Shown here one piece after another: positions 8,066 to 16,616 of a DNA stretch of 64,000 nt (the first letter of the stretch is position 1; the number at the start of each line of letters is the position of its first letter). The notes under the pieces are model-generated. The model searched no databases and was not told where the DNA came from. It saw nothing but the letters and a program-made list of their open reading frames with translations. A program made the position numbers and the translations under genes. The stretch comes from Terriglobales bacterium. Its GTDB lineage: Bacteria; Acidobacteriota; Terriglobia; Bryobacterales; Bryobacteraceae. The stretch spans positions 186,001-250,000 of the forward strand of contig JAIXQP010000022.1 in assembly GCA_027485675.1 (NCBI GenBank), written 5' to 3'.

Positions 8066-8790
8066 TGAACTTCCGTAAGGACATCTCTCCTGACCCCGCC
8101 GCCGCCGCCGAGGCTTGCGGCCGAGCCATCCTCGAGATCCTCTCGAACGCCCTCGCCGAGCGCCCCGCAGCCACCCTCGCCATCTCCGGCGGCTCCACGC
8201 CCAAGCTCCTGTTCTCCTGGCTCGCCGAACAGCCCTTCGATTGGTCCCGCGTCCATCTCTTCTGGGTCGACGAACGCGCCGTCCCGCCCGGCGATCCCCA
8301 GTCGAACTTCACCCTCGCCGATACCTACTGGCTCACTCCCGGCGCTTTCCCCAAGGAAAACATCCATCGCATCCACGCCGAAAAACCCGTCGGCGAAGCC
8401 GCCAGCATCTATGCCGACGACATCCGCGGCTACTTCGATCTCGAAGAAGGGCAGATCCCCGTCTTCGACATCATCCAGCAGGGCATGGGCGCCGATGTCC
8501 ATACCGCCTCGCTCTTCCCCGGCGAACCCGCCGTGCTCGATACCGCCGGCGTCGCCGCGGCCGTCTATGTCGATAAGCTCAAGGCCGCCCGCATCACCCT
8601 GCTCCCCGCTGTCCTCGCCGCCGCCCGTCATACGTTGATGCTCGTCTGCGGCGAAGACAAGCAGCCGGCCCTCGAAACGGTCTTCCACGGTCCCGAAAAC
8701 GTTCAGGACTTCCCGGCCCAATTGACCCGGCACCACCACGGCGAAGTAATTTGGTTCCTCGATGAAGCGGCTGCACGCTCTCTCGCTTAG
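8065..8790 (+). CDS. pgl: 6-phosphogluconolactonase
   Basis: 241 residues, of the NagB/6PGL fold type. It hydrolyses 6-phosphogluconolactone, the product of Zwf. Recognisable segments are LAISGGSTPKLLF near residue 35-47, HLFWVDERAVPPGDPQSNF near 68-86 and GMGADVHTASLFPG near 141-154, where the His is the expected catalytic residue. It overlaps opcA by one base and the next gene by 29 bp, completing a compact zwf-opcA-pgl pathway unit. Confidence 0.95.
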   Translation: MNFRKDISPDPAAAAEACGRAILEILSNALAERPAATLAISGGSTPKLLFSWLAEQPFDWSRVHLFWVDERAVPPGDPQSNFTLADTYWLTPGAFPKENIHRIHAEKPVGEAASIYADDIRGYFDLEEGQIPVFDIIQQGMGADVHTASLFPGEPAVLDTAGVAAAVYVDKLKAARITLLPAVLAAARHTLMLVCGEDKQPALETVFHGPENVQDFPAQLTRHHHGEVIWFLDEAAARSLA

Positions 8791-9709
8791 CGTTCTCCTG
8801 CTCGCCGCCTGCGCTCCGCCCACGCCCCGCAAGAAAAAGGAGCCCCCGCCCGAAGTCCCTCCGCCCATCAACCGCCTCCTGTTCGGCGGCGACGTCATGC
8901 TAACCCGCCACGTCGGCAAAGTCATCGCCGCCAAAGGCGACCCCGCCTGGCCCTTCCGCGAGATCGCCGCCGATTTCGCCAAAGCCGACATCGCCTTCGT
9001 CAACCTCGAATCGCCCTTCACCGACAAAGGCAAACCCACCGAATCCGGCATGGTCTTCCGCACGGACCCCGCCAATATCGCCGGCCTCACCCTCGCCGGC
9101 ATTGATGTCGTGTCCTTTGCCAACAACCACACCCGCGATTCGCACGAATACGGCCTCCTCTACACCCTCGATCTCCTCGAAAAGAACAAGATCGCCGTCA
9201 CCGGCGTCGGCCGCGATGAAGCCGCCGCCCGCGCCGGCGTCATCCTCGAACGCCAGGGCGTCAAGTTCGGTTTCCTCGGCTACACCTACGACCAGCGAAA
9301 CGGCAACCACAAGACCGACGATCCCCGCATCAACGGCCTCGACCTCGTCCGCCTCCGCGAGGACGTCCAAGCCATCCGCGCCAAAGCCAACGTCACCATC
9401 GTCTCCCTCCACGCCGGCACCGAGTACGCCCGGCAACCCAACGCCCAGCAGAGGCAAATGGCGCAAGCCGCCATCGAAGCCGGCGCCGCCCTCGTCATCG
9501 GCCACCATCCGCACGTCACCCAGCCCTGCGAAGACTACCGCACCGGCGTCATCTGCTACTCCCTCGGCAACCTCATCTTCGATCAGACCATCGCCCACAC
9601 CAACGACGGCTTCGTCGCCGAAGCCGAGTTCAAAGGCCCCTCCCTCCGCAAGGTTCGTCTCCGCAAAATCCGCATCCAAAACACCCAGCCGGTCTTCGTC
9701 ACCCCCTAA
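8762..9709 (+). CDS. CapA-family metallophosphoesterase-like lipoprotein
   Basis: 315 residues. The N-terminus MKRLHALSLSVLLLAACAPP carries a lipobox (LAAC), so the protein is probably a lipoprotein. The body matches the poly-gamma-glutamate synthesis protein CapA family: LLFGGDVMLTRHVGK, NLESPFTDKG, SFANNHTRDSHEYG, TIVSLHAGTEYA, VIGHHPHVTQPCEDY and SLGNLIFDQT, which give the metal-binding Asp, Asn and His residues. It starts 29 bp inside pgl and ends overlapping the convergent gene by 4 bp. No capB or capC is nearby, so a capsule role is not supported; hydrolase activity is likely. Confidence 0.85.
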   Translation: MKRLHALSLSVLLLAACAPPTPRKKKEPPPEVPPPINRLLFGGDVMLTRHVGKVIAAKGDPAWPFREIAADFAKADIAFVNLESPFTDKGKPTESGMVFRTDPANIAGLTLAGIDVVSFANNHTRDSHEYGLLYTLDLLEKNKIAVTGVGRDEAAARAGVILERQGVKFGFLGYTYDQRNGNHKTDDPRINGLDLVRLREDVQAIRAKANVTIVSLHAGTEYARQPNAQQRQMAQAAIEAGAALVIGHHPHVTQPCEDYRTGVICYSLGNLIFDQTIAHTNDGFVAEAEFKGPSLRKVRLRKIRIQNTQPVFVTP

Positions 9710-10389
9710 AAAGTGAGGCCGTACTCCAACACAAGTCCCGACTTCCCGTCGGGAGCGCCCGTCGGGATCTTCCAACCCACCACAATCATCTGCCGCTTTG
9801 TCGGATGATACAACACCCCGGGAATCGCGTAACCCAACTCGTGCCGCCCGGAAAACCATTCGCCCAGCAACACCCAGCGCTTGCCTAACGGGTGCTCCAC
9901 GCCGGCCAATACTCCCCCCGTATTCCGCCCAAACAGTTGCTGCGTACCCGCGAATCCCCCACCTGTCAGACGTGTCCCCACCCCGGGCAGCCGAAAGCTA
10001 CCATGACTGTAAGTGAAGCTCCCAATCCCCAGACCTCGATGATTCACGATCATCATCTGGCCCACGGTTAACTTTGCCTCTAACTCCGGCCGCGACTCCC
10101 GCCAGAACTGTGGCGCGCTCTTAAACCCCACGCCCGTTGAAAACGTCCGCGAAAGCGGCGACCCGCCGTTGTAACTCGTCACCGCCAGCTCCGTCGACTT
10201 CCCGACGCCATAGGCATAGAAGTTCGTCCCCGACCACGACCGGCCCGGGTTCCACGCCCGCGCCTGCGTTTCGTGCATCAGGAAGTGCTTTCCTTTCGGA
10301 GTCACGTCCGCCGACGGCATGTTCACGATGGCCTGCTGGCCATGACCCAGCCCCGCCACCACCAGAAGCAAAGATCCTAACCTGCGCAT
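9706..10389 (-). CDS. Secreted beta-rich envelope protein of unknown function
   Basis: 227 residues with a signal peptide (MRRLGSLLLVVAGLGHGQQ). The mature part alternates aromatic and small residues in repeated strands (NFYAYGVGKSTELAVTSY, GIGSFTYSHGSFRLPGVG) and ends on Phe after LEYGLTF. This is typical of outer-membrane beta-barrels, whose last residue is often Phe. The length would suit about 10 strands. No enzyme motif is seen. It is convergent with the CapA-like gene. The 173 bp between its start and nhaR hold only a hairpin next to nhaR. Confidence 0.6.
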   Translation of the reverse strand: MRRLGSLLLVVAGLGHGQQAIVNMPSADVTPKGKHFLMHETQARAWNPGRSWSGTNFYAYGVGKSTELAVTSYNGGSPLSRTFSTGVGFKSAPQFWRESRPELEAKLTVGQMMIVNHRGLGIGSFTYSHGSFRLPGVGTRLTGGGFAGTQQLFGRNTGGVLAGVEHPLGKRWVLLGEWFSGRHELGYAIPGVLYHPTKRQMIVVGWKIPTGAPDGKSGLVLEYGLTF

Positions 10390-10551
10390 CGGGTCCTAAG
10401 ATTCCCTCCGGCCCGAGGCCTCTGGCCCCCGGACGCCACCCCAACGCATTCCAAAACTCATGGCACCTTCTCCCTTCTGAGTGGGAATTCATCTTCCCTC
10501 AAGCCCAGACTAAAGCGCCCCCATACTTTTGTCTAATAGATGTTTTCGCCA

Positions 10552-10578
10552 CAATCCATCGCTTAAAGCGATGGATTG
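10552..10578 (-). terminator. Perfect hairpin spanning the stop codon of the nhaR-like gene
   Basis: CAATCCATCGC and its exact complement (11 bp each) flank a 5-nt loop that contains the stop codon of the LysR gene (TAA at 10565-10563). Downstream on the minus strand there is only a short A/T-mixed run, not a clean T tract. It may slow or end transcription, or stabilise the 3' end. A Rho-independent terminator is possible but imperfect. Confidence 0.4.
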
Positions 10579-11480
10579 CCGCCGGCGAACAGCTTCCCGC
10601 GCGCCGCCTCGCAGATCGCCGCCACCGCCGGGTGCTTCACCCGCCGCTCCACGGAGATCGCATAAAAACTCTCCGTCACCGCCGGAATCCGTCCCACCAC
10701 CACGGTCCGGTAATGGCTCCGGATCTCGGCCTCAATCGCGGTCGGCCCGGCGAACAGGCCCACCCCGGCCTCTCCGAACGCCTTGAGCAGCGCGCTGTCT
10801 TTGAACTCGCCGGCCACCAGTGGCCGGATATCGTGCTCCTCCATCCACCGTTCGAGCGCGCGGCGCAGGCCGGAGCCCTTGGTCGGCAGCAGAAACGGTG
10901 CGCCGTCCAAACTCGACGGGAAGCCTTTCCGAAACCGTTTGGCGAGTTCTGGCGCTCCGAACAGAGTCACGCCGCAGGTGCCCAGCAGGTGGTTGAACGC
11001 CTTCGTCCGGGCCATGCCCGTAATCGGCTCATCGGCCAGCACCATGTCCAGCCGGTGCTCCGCCAGTGCCGTCAGCAGCCGGTCCGTCGAATCCTCTTCG
11101 CACACCAGTTCGACCGGCTCCCCCATCGTCAACGCCGGTGCGAGAATCCGGTAGGCGATCATTTTCGGCACCAGGTCCGAAACCCCCACCAAGAGCCGGA
11201 TCGGCCTTCCCCGCGGCCGCCCCTTCAGCACCTCCCGCAGCTCCGCGCCCAGGCCGAAAATCTCCTCGGCGTATTGAAACACCGTCAGCCCAGCGTGGCT
11301 GAGCGCCAACCCCCGCCCGGCCTTCAGGAACAGCTTCTCCCCCAGCGCCTCTTCCAATTGCTTCAACTGCCCGCTAATCGTCGGCTGCGCCAGGTGCAGC
11401 CGCTCGCAAGCGCGCGCGATGCTGCCCTCCTTGGCGACAACCCAGAAATAGTACAGGTGGTGATAGTTAAGCCATTCCAA
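10563..11480 (-). CDS. LysR-family regulator resembling NhaR
   Basis: 305 residues. The winged-helix DNA-binding region is at the N-terminus. The opening MEWLNYHHLYYFWVVAKEGS, then HLAQPTISGQLKQLEE and GKLF-like GEKLFLKAGRGL, follows NhaR, the activator of Na+/H+ antiporter genes in enterobacteria, rather than generic LysR proteins. An effector-binding domain follows (residues about 95-300). No antiporter gene is in the window, so its target is unknown. The divergent neighbour is a sensor kinase gene 140 bp away. That gap contains pyrimidine-rich imperfect repeats near 11530-11576. Confidence 0.8.
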   Translation of the reverse strand: MEWLNYHHLYYFWVVAKEGSIARACERLHLAQPTISGQLKQLEEALGEKLFLKAGRGLALSHAGLTVFQYAEEIFGLGAELREVLKGRPRGRPIRLLVGVSDLVPKMIAYRILAPALTMGEPVELVCEEDSTDRLLTALAEHRLDMVLADEPITGMARTKAFNHLLGTCGVTLFGAPELAKRFRKGFPSSLDGAPFLLPTKGSGLRRALERWMEEHDIRPLVAGEFKDSALLKAFGEAGVGLFAGPTAIEAEIRSHYRTVVVGRIPAVTESFYAISVERRVKHPAVAAICEAARGKLFAGGNPSL

Positions 11481-11608
11481 GCCAGAAAACCCAACGCCGA
11501 AGCGCTCCTTCTAGAGTACCCGCAAGCCTTCGCCCTCCCACCCACCGCTCATCCCCGCCCTCCCACCGCCCATCCCAAATCCCCCACTCTGCCCTTCCCT
11601 TCCGCCAT

Positions 11609-11623
11609 CATGGTCCTACCATG
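11609..11623 (+). promoter_or_regulatory. Inverted repeat covering the start codon of the sensor kinase gene
   Basis: CATGGT and ACCATG, separated by CCT, form a 6-bp inverted repeat whose right arm contains the ATG at 11621. In RNA this would hide the start codon; in DNA it could be an operator or core promoter. There is no clear Shine-Dalgarno sequence upstream. Role inferred only from position. Confidence 0.3.
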
Positions 11624-12628
11624 CACCGCTACTGGATCTGCCAACTCGCCGGCTGGCTCGCCTATTCCGCCGTCGGCATCACCATCAATCTCCTCAACGG
11701 CCGCGAAACCCTCGGCCCCCTCCTCGCCGGCCACGCCGTCCTCATCGCCGCCGGCATCGGCCTGACCCATCAACTCCGCCGCGCCATCCATCGCCGCCGC
11801 TCCCCCGGCCAATCCCTCGCCGCCCTCTGGCCCTTTCTCACCACCCGCGCCGTCGCCATCAGCCTCCTGCTCACCGCCTTCGTCATCGCCGTCAACCGCC
11901 TCCTCTCCGCCGGCTCCTGGAGCCTCGTCGCCGCCGCCGGCCTCTGGTGGGGCATGCTCCTCGCCGTCGGCGTCTGGGTCCTCCTCTACGTCCGCTTCGC
12001 CGACCAGCGCACCAGCCAACACCGCGAAGCCCAACTCCAACTCGCCCTCCGCGAAGCCCAGCTCCGCGCCCTCGAAACCCAGCTCAACCCCCACTTCCTC
12101 TTCAACTCCCTCAACTCCATCCGCGCCCTCGTCGACCTCGACCCCGCCCGCGCCCAGGACATGCTCACCCGCCTGTCGAACGTCCTCCGCCACCGCCTCC
12201 GCCACGACGACGCCCACACCGTCCCTCTCCAAACCGAACTCGCCACCGTCACCGACTATCTCGCCCTCGAAACCGTCCGCTTCGCCGACCGTCTCCGCTC
12301 CGCCGTCACCGTCGACCCCGCCGCCGCCCACTGCCCTATCCCGCCCCTGCTCCTCCAAACCCTCGTCGAAAACGCCATCAAACATGGCATCGGCCAAACC
12401 CCCGGCCCCGGCGATCTCGTCATCCAGGCCCACGTCGAAGACGCCCTCCTCCACGTCGCCGTCGAAAACACCGGCACCCTCCGCCCCACCCCCGCCGACT
12501 CCACCCGCGTCGGCCTGCACAACCTGCGCGAACGTCTGCATCTCCTCTACGAAGGCCGCGCCCAACTCCACCTCGAGGAACACGGCGGCCGCGTCCGCGC
12601 CACGGTCGCCCTCCCCGTGCTCGGATAG
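11621..12628 (+). CDS. LytS-type membrane sensor histidine kinase
   Basis: 335 residues. The first 130 contain about four hydrophobic membrane segments (for example WICQLAGWLAYSAVGITINL and WSLVAAAGLWWGMLLAVGVW). A coiled helix (REAQLQLALREAQLRALE) leads into the PF06580-type phosphoacceptor region LETQLNPHFLFNSLNSIRAL with His158. A HATPase_c domain follows (LLLQTLVENAIKHGI, GLHNLRERL). It phosphorylates the response regulator encoded 20 bp downstream. The signal is unknown, as there is no extracytoplasmic sensor domain. Confidence 0.92.
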   Translation: MHRYWICQLAGWLAYSAVGITINLLNGRETLGPLLAGHAVLIAAGIGLTHQLRRAIHRRRSPGQSLAALWPFLTTRAVAISLLLTAFVIAVNRLLSAGSWSLVAAAGLWWGMLLAVGVWVLLYVRFADQRTSQHREAQLQLALREAQLRALETQLNPHFLFNSLNSIRALVDLDPARAQDMLTRLSNVLRHRLRHDDAHTVPLQTELATVTDYLALETVRFADRLRSAVTVDPAAAHCPIPPLLLQTLVENAIKHGIGQTPGPGDLVIQAHVEDALLHVAVENTGTLRPTPADSTRVGLHNLRERLHLLYEGRAQLHLEEHGGRVRATVALPVLG

Positions 12629-12648
12629 AGGCATGTTGGGATAGAACC

Positions 12649-13338
12649 ATGAAAGCCATCCTCGTCGATGACGAACCGCTCGCCCGCTACGAACTCCGCC
12701 GCCTCCTCCGCGCCCACCCCGAAGTGGAGATCACCGGAGAAGCCGAAGACGGCGAACAGGCCCTCCGCCTCCTCGCCAGCACGAGCCCCGACCTCCTCTT
12801 CCTCGACATCCAAATGCCCGGCCTCAATGGGTTCGACCTCCTCGAACGCCTCGATGGCGCCATCCCGCAGGTCATCTTCACCACGGCCGACGAGCAACAC
12901 GCCCTCCGCGCCTTCGAGGTCAACGCGCTCGACTATCTACTCAAGCCCATCGCCCCCGATCGTCTCGCCGCCGCCCTCCGCCGGCTCGACACCCGGCGCC
13001 CCTCCGCCCCGCTCTCGCAGCTCTTCGTCCGCGACGGCGACCGCTGTTGGATCGTCCCCCTGTCTGGCATCTACCTGCTCGAATCCGAAGGCAACTATAC
13101 CCGGCTCTACTTCGGCAAAGAGCGACCGCTCCTCCGCCGGTCCCTGAACGCGCTGGAGCGCCGCCTCGCCCCGCAAGCCTTCTTCCGCGCCAACCGCCGC
13201 CAACTGCTCAATCTCCAATGGATCGACCAGACGCAGCTCACTCCCAGTGGCAACCTCGCCGTCACCTTAAAGGCCGGGCCCCGCATCGAACTCTCCCGCC
13301 GCCAGTCCGAACTCCTCCGCGCCCGGCTCAGTCCCTAA
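12649..13338 (+). CDS. LytTR-family response regulator
   Basis: 229 residues. Receiver domain: MKAILVDDEPLARYE with acidic Asp7/Asp8, phospho-acceptor Asp53 in LLFLDIQMPGLNGF, Thr/Lys switch residues in IFTTADEQ and LLKPI. A LytTR DNA-binding domain follows from about residue 125 (GIYLLESEGNYTRLYF, FFRANRRQLLNL, ELSRRQSELL). It pairs with the LytS-like kinase upstream; kinase-regulator adjacency and matching families make a cognate pair very likely. Its regulon is unknown. The stop lies 7 bp from the convergent sulfatase stop. Confidence 0.93.
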   Translation: MKAILVDDEPLARYELRRLLRAHPEVEITGEAEDGEQALRLLASTSPDLLFLDIQMPGLNGFDLLERLDGAIPQVIFTTADEQHALRAFEVNALDYLLKPIAPDRLAAALRRLDTRRPSAPLSQLFVRDGDRCWIVPLSGIYLLESEGNYTRLYFGKERPLLRRSLNALERRLAPQAFFRANRRQLLNLQWIDQTQLTPSGNLAVTLKAGPRIELSRRQSELLRARLSP

Positions 13339-13345
13339 GCACCGC

Positions 13346-14770
13346 TCACTTCGCCGTCAACGGCCCCATCGGCTCCCCCACCGCAAACTCCCGCGCCGGA
13401 TCATACTGCGGGTTCTTCGCCGGAATCTGCGCCCCCGTCTCCCGCAGCCACGCCTCCAGGCGCCGCCGCATCGCCGCCGCTTTAGCCACCTCCACCCCCG
13501 CCAGGTCCCTCGTCTCGCCGATGTCGTTCTTCAAGTTGTACAGCTCCACCCGCCCCTCCTCGAAAAACAGAATCAGCTTATCGTCCCCTCTCCGCATCGC
13601 CGCCGCCGGCCGCCCCAGTTGCGGGCTGTAGTGCGGATAGTGCCAGAACAAATCCCGAGTCTTCTCCTTGCGCCCCCGCAACGCCCCTACAAAACTCCTT
13701 CCGTCCATCCGCGCCCACCTCTCCCGCGGCACCCCCGCCACCTCCGCCAGCGTCGCCGCGTAGTCATAGCTCACCACCGGCTCCGCGCTCCGGCTCCCCG
13801 GCTTCGTCACCCCCGGCCAACGCACCACCGTCGGCACCCGGATGCCGCCTTCGTAAACATGCCCCTTCCCCAACCGCAGCGGCAGATTCGAAGTCACCGG
13901 CCGCCCCTTCCATTCAAGCGACGTCACCCCGCCGTTGTCGGCGCTGAACAGAACCAGCGTATTCTCCGCCACGCCAGCTTTCTCTAAGGCCGCCAGCACC
14001 CGCCCCACGCTCTCATCCACGCTCTCAATCATCGCGGCGTACTCCCCATAGTTCTGCGGATCCTCCGCCCGCGCCTTGGCGTCGTACTTCTTCACTTTCT
14101 CCGGCTTCCCCTCAATCGGCGTATGCACGGCAAAGTGCGGCAGATAGAGAAAGAACGACCGCTCCCGCTGGCCCTCGATAAACTCCACCGCCAGCGTCGT
14201 CAGCCGGTCCGTGAGATACTCCCCCGGCTTACCCTCCAGCGTCACTTTCTTCAACCACGCCGGATAGAAGAAGTTATTCGTCGACCCCGCCTCATCCCCC
14301 GCCAGCGACACGTCAAACCCCTGTTCCGACGGCAGAAACCCTTTCGTCCCCAGATGCCACTTCCCAATACAGGCCGTCCGGTAGCCCTGCTCCCGCAGCA
14401 ACTCAGCAATCGTAACTTCTTCGAGCGGCAACGCCAGCCGCGCGCTGGGTTGAATCACCTTCGTATGGTGATACCGGTTCGAAGCGCCCTGCAGATGCGA
14501 GGTCAAATGCAGCCGCGCCGGAAACCTCCCGGTCATAATGGCCGCCCGCGTCGGCGAACAGACCGGACTAGCCGAGTACCCATCGGTAAAGACCATGCCC
14601 TCCCGGGCCAGGCGATCGATATTCGGCGTCTCGTAGAACTTACTCCCGTTGAATCCCGTATCCCGCCATCCATAGTCGTCAATCAGAATCAGCACGATAT
14701 TCGGCCGGCGCGTCTTCTGGGCCGCGGCCCCGGTGGCCGTCACGGTAGCGAGAAAGCTTCTGCGAGTCAT
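13346..14770 (-). CDS. Tat-exported Cys-type sulfatase
   Basis: 474 residues of the arylsulfatase A-like family. A twin-Arg signal (MTRRSFLATVTATGAAA) precedes RRPNIVLILIDDYGWRD, whose Asp31/Asp32 bind calcium. SPVCSPTRAAIMTGR carries Cys71, the residue converted to formylglycine. CIGKWHLGTKG contributes the usual Lys and His, and FSADNGGV further metal ligands. It is expected to remove sulfate esters from glycans or other organics in the periplasm. Neither an FGE nor an anaerobic maturase gene is in the window. Not obviously part of an operon. Confidence 0.93.
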   Translation of the reverse strand: MTRRSFLATVTATGAAAQKTRRPNIVLILIDDYGWRDTGFNGSKFYETPNIDRLAREGMVFTDGYSASPVCSPTRAAIMTGRFPARLHLTSHLQGASNRYHHTKVIQPSARLALPLEEVTIAELLREQGYRTACIGKWHLGTKGFLPSEQGFDVSLAGDEAGSTNNFFYPAWLKKVTLEGKPGEYLTDRLTTLAVEFIEGQRERSFFLYLPHFAVHTPIEGKPEKVKKYDAKARAEDPQNYGEYAAMIESVDESVGRVLAALEKAGVAENTLVLFSADNGGVTSLEWKGRPVTSNLPLRLGKGHVYEGGIRVPTVVRWPGVTKPGSRSAEPVVSYDYAATLAEVAGVPRERWARMDGRSFVGALRGRKEKTRDLFWHYPHYSPQLGRPAAAMRRGDDKLILFFEEGRVELYNLKNDIGETRDLAGVEVAKAAAMRRRLEAWLRETGAQIPAKNPQYDPAREFAVGEPMGPLTAK

Positions 14771-14925
14771 GAGAACACCATTCTCTATCGCGCCGGATTT
14801 CTTTGCAGGGCCCCTGCCAGCCAGTGCCGTTTCCCGCCCGGATTCCGATTGAAACGGACAACCTGGCGCCGCCCCACGGCTGTTTCCTCTTCGTCGCCCT
14901 CAAACGCTCTGCTACCCTTGAAGAA

Positions 14926-14938
14926 GCTAAACGTTAGC
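14926..14938 (+). promoter_or_regulatory. Short inverted repeat directly before the GT39-like gene
   Basis: GCTAA-ACG-TTAGC ends at the base before the ATG at 14939. The 168-bp gap between this gene and the divergent sulfatase also contains GAGAA-CACCA-TTCTC just before the sulfatase start. Both resemble the palindromic start-proximal elements elsewhere in the window. Whether they are -10 regions or operators is unresolved. Confidence 0.3.
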
Positions 14939-16552
14939 ATGAACCTCCTATCGGCGAAACTCCAGATTCTTGCGATCGCTGCAGGCTTCACCGCGTTGGT
15001 CTTTGGGCTGCAGTACTCCACCGGCGCTTATAGCGCCACGCTCAATGCCTATCCCGATGAGGCCGCCCATTATGTCACCGGAGTGATGGTCGACCAGATG
15101 GTCCGTACCGGCGGCTTCTGGAAACCGCTCCAGTTCATTGAATCCTACTACCTCCATTACCCCAAAGTAGCCATCGGCCACTGGCCTCCCTTTCTCTATG
15201 TGGTCCAGGCGGCCTGGACTCTCGTCTTTGATACTTCCCGCTCTTCCGTGCTGTTCTTACAAGCGGTCCTGGGCGGGTTACTGGGCGTAGTTATCTTTCG
15301 GTCCGCGCAGTCCTTTCTCGGATGGGCCGCCGCGGGGGTTGCGATCGCCTATCTGATCCTGCCCGGCGTGGTCCCCATCCAATCCATGGTCATGGCGGAC
15401 TCGCTCCTCACCATGACCATGTTGCTGGCGACCCTCTATTTCGGCAAAGCCGTCGAAACCCGTTCCTTCGCGGACACCGCCTTGGCGGGCCTCTTCGCTA
15501 CCCTCGCCATCATGACCAAGGGAACCGGTTGGGCCTTGTTCCTGATTCCGGGATTTGCCGCCCTGCTCTTTCGCCGCTTCGCCTTCCTCTTCGCCAAGCC
15601 GACAATCCTCACCCTCGCTCTCGTCCTCTTGATCTGCCTGCCTTGGCAGCTGTACACCGCGAAGATGGTCGTCAATGGATTTGAAGAGTCGCGTCCGTCG
15701 TTGGCCTACGCGTTGGCGTTCCTCCCGGCGAGCTTCGACATCTTCTCCCATGAACTCGGCAAAGGGACGCTACTGCTCGCGGCCATCGGGCTCTACGCCA
15801 GCCTGTTCCGGCACCGGACCCCGTTCTGGGAAGTTGTCCTCTGTTCGATCCTCGCCCAGCTCAGCCTGCATCTGCTTACCCCCGCCGGCATGGAGTTCCG
15901 CAAGCTTCTGCCGTTCGTCCCGCCGTTGCTCCTTCTCGCGGGCGCCGGCGCGCTGTTCTGCTTTGAGCGCCTTCCCCCGAAGTGGCGATTCGCCCAGTCC
16001 GGTGCCGCCGTGGCGCTCCTGCTGCTCTGCTCGGCCCCGTCGCTGCCCTATCCCGCCAAACCGACCAGTATCTACCCGCAACTGGTCGCCGAACTCGACA
16101 AGTTAGTGGGCGATAACGCGGCGATCCTCATCTCCAGCGGACAAACCTGGGACGGTGAGGGCGCCATGGTCAGCGAATACACCCTTCTCCACCCTCAGCC
16201 CCGCGCCTATGTCCTCCGCGCGTCCAAGCTACTCAGCTCCCAGCTTTGGTCCGGCCAGGGATACCGCACCCGATTTCAACGGAAGGAAGAGCTCGAGCAG
16301 ATCATCAAAACCATTCCCATCAGCTTCATTGTCTTTGACCACCGGCCCACCCCCGCGCCGGCGCCCCACCACGGCGCCCTCGCTGAATTCCTCCGCGAGC
16401 ATGCGCATCAATGGTCCGAGTTACGCCGCTACGGCCCGGCGGATAATCCCACCGTCTCCATCTACAAGTGGGAAGACCCTAACTTCAATGCCCCAGCCCG
16501 GGTCAAGGTCAACCTGAGCGACATGATCGGTCGGTCCGTCTCCAACTTCTAA
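14939..16552 (+). CDS. GT39/ArnT-like membrane glycosyltransferase
   Basis: 537 residues with ten or more hydrophobic segments. The first extracytoplasmic loop has the acidic motif LNAYPDEAAHY (Asp-Glu) typical of dolichyl- or undecaprenyl-phosphate-sugar transferases of the GT39/ArnT clan, followed by KVAIGHWPPFLYVVQAAW. A soluble C-terminal domain of roughly 170 residues follows the membrane part. Such enzymes move a sugar from a polyprenyl phosphate carrier to lipid, protein or glycan on the outer face of the membrane. The start at 14939 is chosen because upstream in-frame sequence is antisense to the sulfatase and lacks hydrophobic character. Confidence 0.75.
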   Translation: MNLLSAKLQILAIAAGFTALVFGLQYSTGAYSATLNAYPDEAAHYVTGVMVDQMVRTGGFWKPLQFIESYYLHYPKVAIGHWPPFLYVVQAAWTLVFDTSRSSVLFLQAVLGGLLGVVIFRSAQSFLGWAAAGVAIAYLILPGVVPIQSMVMADSLLTMTMLLATLYFGKAVETRSFADTALAGLFATLAIMTKGTGWALFLIPGFAALLFRRFAFLFAKPTILTLALVLLICLPWQLYTAKMVVNGFEESRPSLAYALAFLPASFDIFSHELGKGTLLLAAIGLYASLFRHRTPFWEVVLCSILAQLSLHLLTPAGMEFRKLLPFVPPLLLLAGAGALFCFERLPPKWRFAQSGAAVALLLLCSAPSLPYPAKPTSIYPQLVAELDKLVGDNAAILISSGQTWDGEGAMVSEYTLLHPQPRAYVLRASKLLSSQLWSGQGYRTRFQRKEELEQIIKTIPISFIVFDHRPTPAPAPHHGALAEFLREHAHQWSELRRYGPADNPTVSIYKWEDPNFNAPARVKVNLSDMIGRSVSNF

Positions 16553-16561
16553 GATCCTCGC

Positions 16562-16580
16562 CTGCTTACCGAAGCAGTTT
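16562..16580 (+). terminator. Weak hairpin after the GT39-like gene
   Basis: CTGCTT and AAGCAG flank a 4-nt loop, then TTT. The stem is only 6 bp and the T run short, so termination would be partial at best. It lies 10 bp after the stop codon and about 37 bp before the next start. Confidence 0.3.
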
Positions 16581-16616
16581 CATGACGCGTTCCGGAGAGG
16601 ACTTTCGCTAACTCCC

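Noticed and set aside
14123-14938. A 272-codon N-terminal extension of the GT39-like protein
   Set aside because: This stretch is antisense to the sulfatase gene, Arg/Pro-rich and not hydrophobic; the Met at 14939 gives a normal membrane-protein start.
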